From positions 29,196,434-29,260,433 of the forward strand of contig NC_092234.1 in the NCBI RefSeq assembly GCF_036320965.1: a DNA stretch of 64,000 bases, written 5' to 3'. The notes beneath the pieces are model-generated. The model was not told where the DNA came from and ran no database searches. It saw only the letters and a list, made by a program, of their open reading frames with translations. The DNA comes from Panulirus ornatus. Its lineage: Eukaryota > Arthropoda > Malacostraca > Decapoda > Palinuridae. This document shows positions 58,131-64,000 of this stretch, piece by piece; within the stretch, counting starts at the first letter, position 1, and each line of letters opens with the position of its first letter. The position numbers and the translations under genes are program-made.

Positions 58131-58371
58131 TATCCCTGGGGATAGGGGGGAAAGAATACTTCCCACGTAATCCCTGCGTGTCATAGAAGGAGACTAAAAG
58201 GGGAGGGAGCGGGAGGCTGGAAATCCTCCCCTCTCTTTTTTTTTTTTTAATTTTCCAAAAGAAGGAACAGAGAATGAGGCCAGGTGAGGATATTCCCTCA
58301 GAGGCCCAGTCCTCTGTTCTTAACGCTACCTTGCTAACGCTGGAAATGGCGAATAGTATGAAAGAAAGAAA

Positions 58372-58373
<2 letters not shown>
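58131..58373 (+). mobile_element. Short RTE-1-derived element S5
   Basis: Complete plus-strand copy, directly after the A tail of copy O. Head tatccctggggatag, tail with gctaacgctggaaatggcg and a GAAA-rich end, then (TA)n. It forms an inverted pair with S6. Confidence 0.88.

Positions 58374-58402
<29 letters not shown>
58373..58402. repeat. (TA)n loop between S5 and S6
   Basis: About 15 TA units, followed by a 15-bp T run. Confidence 0.95.
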
Positions 58403-58417
<15 letters not shown>

Positions 58418-58622
58418 CCAAACTATTCACCATTTCCCGCGTTAGCGAGGTAGCGTTAAGAGGGGAATCCTCACCTGGCCCCCTTCTCTGTTCCTTCTTT
58501 TGGAAAATTAAGAAAAAACTGAGAGGGGAGGATTTCCAGCCCCCCGCTCCCTCCCCTTTTAGTCGCCTTCTACGACACGCAGGGATTACGTGGGAAGTAT
58601 TCTTTCTCCCCTATCCCCAGGG

Positions 58623-58626
<4 letters not shown>
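58403..58626 (-). mobile_element. Short RTE-1-derived element S6
   Basis: Minus-strand copy with tail at the left (actattcaccatttcccgcgttagcg) and head at the right (ctcccctatccccagggata). A short deletion after gcgttaag removes the sequence between the hairpin and the ggtgagga region. With S5 it makes a roughly 220-bp inverted repeat. Confidence 0.88.

Positions 58627-58674
<48 letters not shown>
58626..58674. repeat. (TA)n microsatellite
   Basis: About 24 TA units between S6 and RTE-1 copy P. Confidence 0.97.
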
Positions 58675-58676
<2 letters not shown>

Positions 58677-60372
58677 TTATTTAATGTATGTATGCATGTA
58701 CAGAGCATCAGATTGGGGAAGAGCAGTGTGGTTTCAGAAGTGGTAGAGGATGTGTGGATTAGGTGTTTGCTTTGAAGAATGTATGTGAGAAATACTTAGA
58801 AAACAAATGGATTTGTATGTAGCATTTATGGATCTGGAGAAGGCATATGATAGAGTTGATAGAGATGCTCTGTGGAAGGTTTTAAGAATATATGGTGTGG
58901 GAGGCAAATTGTTAGAAGCAGTGAAAAGTTTTTATCGAGGATGTATGGCATGTGTACGTGTAGGAAGAGAGGAAAGTGATTGGTTCTCAGTGAATGTAGG
59001 TTTGCGGCAGGGGTGTGTGATGTCTCCATGGTTGTTTAATTTGTTTATGGATGGGGTTGTTAGGGAGGTGAATGCAAGAGTTTTGGAAAGAGGGGCAAGT
59101 ATGAAGTCTGTTGTGGATGAGAAAGCTTGGGGAGTGAGTCAGTTGTTGTTTGCTGATGATACAGCGCTGGTGGCTGATTCATGTGAGAAACTGCAGAAGC
59201 TGGTGACTGAGTTTGGTAAAGTGTGTGAAAGAAGAAAGTTAAGAGTAAATGTGAATAAGAGCAAGGTTATTAGGTACAGTAGGGTTGAGGGTCAAGTCAA
59301 TTGGGAGGTAAGTTTGAATGGAGAAAAACTGGAGGAAGTAAAGTGTTTTAGATATCTGGGAGTGGAACTGGCAGCAGATGGAACCATGGAAGCGGAAGTG
59401 AATCATAGGGTGGGGGAGGGGGCGAAAATCCTGGGAGCCTTGAAGAATGTGTGGAAGTCGAGAACATTATCTCTGAAAGCAAAAATGGGTATGTTTGAAG
59501 GAATAGTGGTTCCAACAATGTTGTATGGTTGCGAGGCGTGGGCTATGGATAGAGTTGTGCGCAGGAGGGTGGATGTGCTGGAAATGAGATGTTTGAGGAC
59601 AATGTGTGGTGTCAGGTGATCGAGTAAGTAATGTAAGGGTAAGAGAGATGTGTGGAAATAAAAAGAGCGTGGTTGAGAGAGCAGAAGAGGGTGTTTTGAA
59701 ATGGTTTGGGCACATGGAGAGAATGAGTGAGGAAAGATTGACCAAGAGGATATATGTGTCAGAGGTGGAGGGAACAAGGAGAAGTGGGAGACCAAATTGG
59801 AGGTGGAAAGATGGAGTGAAAACGATTTTGTGTGATTGGGGTCTGTACATGCGGGAGGGTGAAAGGCGGGCAAGGAATAGAGTGAATTGGATCGATGTGG
59901 TATACTGGGGTTGACGTGCTGTCAGTGGATTGAATCAGGGATTGTGAAGCGTCTGGGGTAAACCATGCAAAGTTGTGTGGGGCCTGGATGTGGAAAGGGA
60001 GCTGTGGTTTCGGGCATTATTGCGTGACAGCTGGAGACCGAGTGTGAACGAATGGGGCCTTTGTTGTCTTTTCCTAGTGCTACCTCGCACACATGAGGGG
60101 GGAGGGGGATGGTATTCCATGTGTGGCGAGATGGCGATGGGAATGAATAGGGGCAGACAGTGTGAATTGTGTGCATGGGTATATATGTATGTGTCTGTGT
60201 GTATATATATATATGTGTACATTGAGATGTATAGGTATGTATATTTGCGTGTGTGGGCATGTGTGTGTGTACATTGTGTATGGGGGTGGGTTGTGCCATT
60301 TCTTTCGTCTGTTTCCTTGCGCTACCTCGCAAACGCGGGAGACAGCGACAAAGCAAAATAAAAAAAAAATAA
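58675..60372 (+). mobile_element. RTE-1 copy P
   Basis: Begins inside the RT (LFNVCM), with an early deletion joining it to CTEHQIGEEQ, and runs to a long-form 3' UTR, terminal hairpin (60320-60350) and A tail. Its young coding sequence combined with the long 3' UTR shows that the long and short 3' UTR types coexist among recent copies. Confidence 0.9.
58807..59914 (+). pseudogene. RTE-1 copy P RT and C-terminal region
   Basis: 270 codons (58807-59619) from MDLYVAFMDLEKAYDRVD through FADDTALVADS to MRCLRTMCGVR, then a small deletion near 59617 (the WF of GVRWFDRVS) shifts to 59606-59914 with KWFGHMERM and GRPNWRWKDG. It lacks the endonuclease and early RT. Confidence 0.85.
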
Positions 60373-60393
60373 TTTTTTTTTTTTCTTTTTTTT

Positions 60394-62472
60394 TCAGGGA
60401 AAAAATGCAAATTAGTGGGAGATGTATAAAAGAAAGAGGCAGGAAGTCAAGAGAAAGGTGCAAGAGGTGAAAAAGAGGGCAAATGAGAGTTGGGGTGAGA
60501 GAGTAACATTAAATTTTAGGAAGAATAAAAAGATGTTCTGGAAGGAGGTAAATAAAGTGCGTAAGACAAGGGTCCAAATGGGAACTTCAGTGAAGGGGGC
60601 TAATGGGGAGGTGATAACAAGTAGTGGTGATGTAAGGAGATGGAGTGAGTATTTTGAAGGTTTGTTGAATGTGTTTGATGATAGAGTGGCAGATATAGGG
60701 TGTTTTGGTCAAGGTGGTGTGCAAAGTGAGAGGGTTAGGGAAAATGATTTGGTAAACAGAGAAGAGGTAGTAAAAGCTTTGCAGAAGATGAAAGCTGGCA
60801 AGGCAGTAGGTTTGGATGGTATTGCAGAGGAATTTATTAAAAAAAGGGGGTGACTGTATTGTTGACTGGTTGGTAAAGTTACTTAATGTATGTATGATTC
60901 ATGGTGAGGTGCCTGAGGATTGGCGGAATGATTGCATAGTACCATTGTACAAAGGCAAAGGGGATAAGAGTGAGTGCTCAAATTACAGAGGTATAAGTTT
61001 GTTGAGTATTCCTGGTAAATTATATGGGAGGGTATTGATTGAGAGGGTGAAGGCATGTACAGAGCATCAGATCGGGGAAGAGCAGTGTGGTTTCAGAAGT
61101 GGTAGAGGATGTGTGGATCAGGTGTTTGCTTTGAAGAATGTATGTGAGAAATACTTAGAAAAGCAAATGGATTTGTATGTAGCATTTATGGATCTGGAGA
61201 AGGCATATGATAGAGTTGATAGAGATGCTCTGTGGAAGGTATTAAGAATATATGGAGTGGGAGGAAAGTTGTTAGAAGCAGTGAAAAGTTTTTATCGAGG
61301 ATGTAAGGCATGTGTACGTGTAGGAAGAGAGGAAAGTGATTGGTTCTCAGTGAATGTAGGTTTGCGGCAGGGGTGTGTGATGTCTCCATGGTTGTTTAAT
61401 TTGTTTATGGATGGGGTTGTTAGGGAGGTAAATGCAAGAGTTTTGGAAAGAGGGGCAAGTATGAAGTCTGTTGGGGATGAGAGAGCTTGGGAAGTGAGTC
61501 AGTTGTTGTTCGCTGATGATACAGCGCTGGTGGCTGATTCATGTGAGAAACTGCAGAAGCTGGTGACTGAGTTTGGTAAAGTGTGTGGAAGAAGAAAGTT
61601 AAGAGTAAATGTGAATAAGAGCAAGGTTATTAGGTACAGTAGGGTTGAGGGTCAAGTCAATTGGGAGGTGAGTTTGAATGGAGCAAAACTGGAGGAAGTG
61701 AAGTGTTTTAGATATCTGGGAGTGGATCTGGCAGCGGATGGAACCATGGAAGCGGAAGTGGATCATAGGGTGGGGGAGGGGGCGAAAATTCTGGGGGCCT
61801 TGAAGAATGTGTGGAAGTCGAGAACATTATCTCGGAAAGCAAAAATGGGTATGTTTGAGGGAATAGTGGTTCCAACAATGTTGTATGGTTGCGAGGCGTG
61901 GGCTATGGATAGAGTTGTGCGCAGGAGGATGGATGTGCTGGAAATGAGATGTTTGAGGACAATGTGTGGTGTGAGGTGGTTTGATCGAGTGAGTAACGTA
62001 AGGGTAAGAGAGATGTGTGGAAATAAAAAGAGCGTGGTTGAGAGAGCAGAAGAGGGTGTTTTGAAGTGGTTTGGGCACATGGAGAGAATGAGTGAGGAAA
62101 GATTGACCAAGAGGATATATGTGTCGGAGGTGGAGGGAACGAGGAGAAGAGGGATACCAAATTGGAGGTGGAAAGATGGAGTGAAAAAGATTTTGTGTGA
62201 TCGGGGCCTGAACATGCAGGAGGGTGAAAGGAGGGCAAGGAATAGAGTGAATTGGAGCGATGTGGTATACCGGGGTTGACGTGCTGTCAGTGGATTGAAT
62301 CAAGGCATGTGAAACGTCTGGGGTAAACCATGGAAAGCTGTGTAGGTATGTATATTTGCGTGTGTGGACGTATGTATATACATGTGTATGGGGGGGGGGG
62401 TTGGGCCATTTCTTTCGTCTGTTTCCTTGCGTTACCTCGCAAACGCGGGAGACAGCGACAAAGTGTAATTAA

Positions 62473-62476
<4 letters not shown>
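60394..62476 (+). mobile_element. RTE-1 copy Q, young, head-to-tail with copy P
   Basis: Truncated in the linker (GKNANEWEMYKR region) and complete to the short 3' UTR, hairpin (62428-62460) and tail. About 20 bp of T-rich sequence separates it from copy P's tail. Confidence 0.92.
60422..62279 (+). pseudogene. RTE-1 copy Q linker, complete RT and C-terminal region, one frameshift
   Basis: Linker and first RT codons are open at 60422-60853. One extra A in the A-run at 60839-60845 shifts the frame, and the second frame (60816-62279) is open for 487 codons: VPLYKGKGDKSECSNYRG, motif A, QGCVMSPWLFNLFMDG, FADDTALVADS (near 61511), CEAWAMDRVV, KWFGHMERM and the C-terminus. It is the longest preserved RT frame in the window after copy K's. 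Confidence 0.9.

Positions 62477-62544
<68 letters not shown>
62477..62544. repeat. (TA)n microsatellite
   Basis: About 34 TA units after copy Q. Confidence 0.97.
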
Positions 62545-62547
<3 letters not shown>

Positions 62548-62608
62548 CCAGGTGAATCCTCTGTTTTTAACGCTACCTTGCTAATGCGGGAAATAGCAAA
62601 TGGTATGA

Positions 62609-62611
<3 letters not shown>
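62545..62611 (+). mobile_element. Short RTE-1-derived element S7, tail fragment
   Basis: gggccaggtgaatcctctg followed by the terminal hairpin (gctaccttgctaatgcgggaaatagc) and a tatgaaaa tail. The head is missing. (TA)n lies on both sides. Confidence 0.8.

Positions 62612-62639
<28 letters not shown>
62612..62639. repeat. (TA)n microsatellite
   Basis: About 13 TA units between S7 and RTE-1 copy R. Confidence 0.95.
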
Positions 62640-63133
62640 GGAGACATCACACACCCCTGCCGCAAACCTACATTCACTGAGAACCAATTACTTTCCTCTC
62701 TTCCTACACGTACACATGCCTTACATCCTCGATAAAAACTTTTCACTGCTTCTAACAACTTTCCTCCCACACCATATATTCTTAATACCTTCCACAGAGC
62801 ATCTCTATCAACTCTATCATATGCCTTCTCCAGATCCATAAATGCTACATACAAATCCATTTGCTTTTCTAAGTATTTCTCACATACATTCTTCAAAGCA
62901 AACACCTGATCCACACATCCTCTACCACTTCTGAAACCACACTGCTCTTCCCCAATCTGATGCTCTGTATATGCCTTCACCCTCTCAATCAATACCCTCC
63001 CATATAATTTACCAGGAATACTCAACAAACTTATACCTCTGTAATTTGAGCACTCACTCTTATCCCCTTTGCCTTTGTACAATGGCACTATGCACGCATT
63101 CCGCCAATCCTCAGGCACCTCACCATGAGTCAT
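62638..63133 (-). mobile_element. RTE-1 copy R, internal RT segment
   Basis: Minus strand, open from MTHGEVPEDW (right) to QGCVMSP (left), bounded by (TA)n at the left and a 21-bp T run (63133-63153) at the right. Neither the 3' nor the 5' part of the element is attached. The 238-codon frame at 62573-63289 that includes it is a chance fusion with flanking repeat sequence. Confidence 0.87.
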
Positions 63134-63153
63134 TTTTTTTTTTTTTTTTTTTT

Positions 63154-64000
63154 CTTGCTTTGTCGCTGTCTCCCGCGTTTGCGAGGTAGCGCAAGGAAAC
63201 AGACGAAAGAAATGGCCCAACCCACCCCCATACACATGTATATACATACGTCCACACACGCAAATATACATACCTACACAGCTTTCCATGGTTTACCCCA
63301 GACGCTTCACATGCCCCGATTCAATCCACTGACAGCACGTCAACCCCGGTATACCACATCGCTCCAATTCACTCTATTCCTTGCCCTCCTTTCACCCTCC
63401 TGCATGTTCAGGCCCCGATCACACAAAATCTTTTTCACTCCATCTTTCCACCTCCAATTTGGTCTCCCTCTTCTCCTCGTTCCCTCCACCTCCGACACAT
63501 ATATCCTCTTGGTCAATCTTTCCTCACTCATTCTCTCCATGTGCCCAAACCATTTCAAAACACCCTCTTCTGCTCTCTCAACCAAGCTCTTTTTATTTCC
63601 ACACATCTCTCTTACCCTTACGTTACTTACTCGATCAAACCACCTCACACCACACATTGTCCTCAAACATCTCATTTCCAGCACATCCATCCTCCTGCGC
63701 ACAACTCTATCCATAGCCCACGCCTCGCAACCATACAACATTGTTGGAACCACTATTCCTTCAAACATACCCATTTTTGCTTTCCGAGATAATGTTCTCG
63801 ACTTCCACACATTCTTCAAGGCTCCCAGAATTTTCGCCCCCTCCCCCACCCTATGATCCACTTCCGCTTCCATGGTTCCATCCGCTGCCAGATCCACTCC
63901 CAGATATCTAAAACACTTCACTTCCTCCAGTTTTTCTCCATTCAAACTCACCTCCCAATTGACTTGACCCTCAACCCTACTGTACCTAATAACCTTGCTC
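63154..64000 (-). mobile_element. RTE-1 copy S, continues off the right edge
   Basis: Minus strand: hairpin (63160-63195), short 3' UTR, then a complete C-terminal region (63340-63951 open, 203 codons: LEEVKCFRYLGVDLAADG to NWSDVVYRG) and the late RT to the window edge. Young subfamily; no lesion is visible in the part seen. Confidence 0.92.

Noticed and set aside
60373..60396. Polypyrimidine tract plus CAG looking like a splice acceptor before copy Q
   Set aside because: Sister copies have ttgcaggg at this coding position, so the CAG is part of the RTE-1 linker and the T run is junction sequence.
62573..63289. 238-codon minus-strand frame combining 3' UTR, RT and poly(YI)
   Set aside because: A chance fusion of two RTE-1 pieces, a T run and a microsatellite; only the middle is RT.
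1..64000. tRNA-derived SINE, rRNA or tRNA genes
   Set aside because: No convincing A/B box pair, anticodon arm or rRNA stretch was seen by eye; a covariance-model scan would settle it.

Overview
The window is eukaryotic, animal, transposon-packed DNA. Almost every recognisable coding stretch belongs to a mobile element. The dominant family (called RTE-1 here) is an RTE-clade non-LTR retrotransposon: AP-type endonuclease, reverse transcriptase and an RTE-type C-terminal tail. RTE elements of this type, long (TA)n tracts and piggyBac, Penelope-like and R2-like debris together suggest an arthropod, most likely a decapod crustacean. That placement rests on memory of similar repeats and is unverified. 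I see no bacterial features, CRISPR array, rRNA or tRNA gene.

Layout. 1-7.3 kb: three minus-strand RTE-1 copies (A, B, C); C is full length. 7.5-8.5 kb: a decayed Penelope-like element. 8.5-15.8 kb: one old copy of a second RTE family (RTE-2), split by a plus-strand RTE-1 copy and by a minus-strand piggyBac element bounded by TTAA. 15.85-21.6 kb: an RTE-1 insertion whose 5' part is inverted, with another RTE-1 nested in its 3' UTR. 21.6-24 kb: mostly unique sequence with one probable coiled-coil exon. 24-30.6 kb: RTE-1 copies G (minus) and H (plus, full length). 30.8-33.3 kb: a broken gene of an uncharacterised arthropod repeat family, split by an RTE-1 tail, then a pogo/Tigger-like scrap. 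34.9-39.4 kb: RTE-2 and mosaic RTE-1. 40-46.8 kb: three minus-strand exons with matching splice phase, probably the 3' end of a host gene, whose introns hold RTE-1 copy K (perfect 14-bp target duplication) and an R2-like relic. 47-51.5 kb: RTE-2 and RTE-1. 52-64 kb: a dense cluster of RTE-1 pieces and short RTE-1-derived elements, nearly every junction marked by a (TA)n tract.

Main discoveries. (1) An RTE-1 copy at about 53.55-54.42 kb differs from its sisters almost only by A-to-G changes on its sense strand, the signature expected if an ADAR-hyperedited retrotransposon RNA was reverse transcribed into the genome. (2) A family of about 230-bp elements carries the head of RTE-1's 5' UTR joined to RTE-1's 3' terminal hairpin, so it is probably a non-autonomous parasite of RTE-1. 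(3) Two insertions have the 5'-inversion geometry of twin priming. (4) A piggyBac insertion in RTE-2 whose removal, leaving one TTAA, rejoins the RTE-2 frame. No RTE-1 copy is intact across its full length; several keep an open RT-to-C-terminus frame.

All coordinates of element ends are by eye and good to about 5-20 bp unless a target duplication is given.
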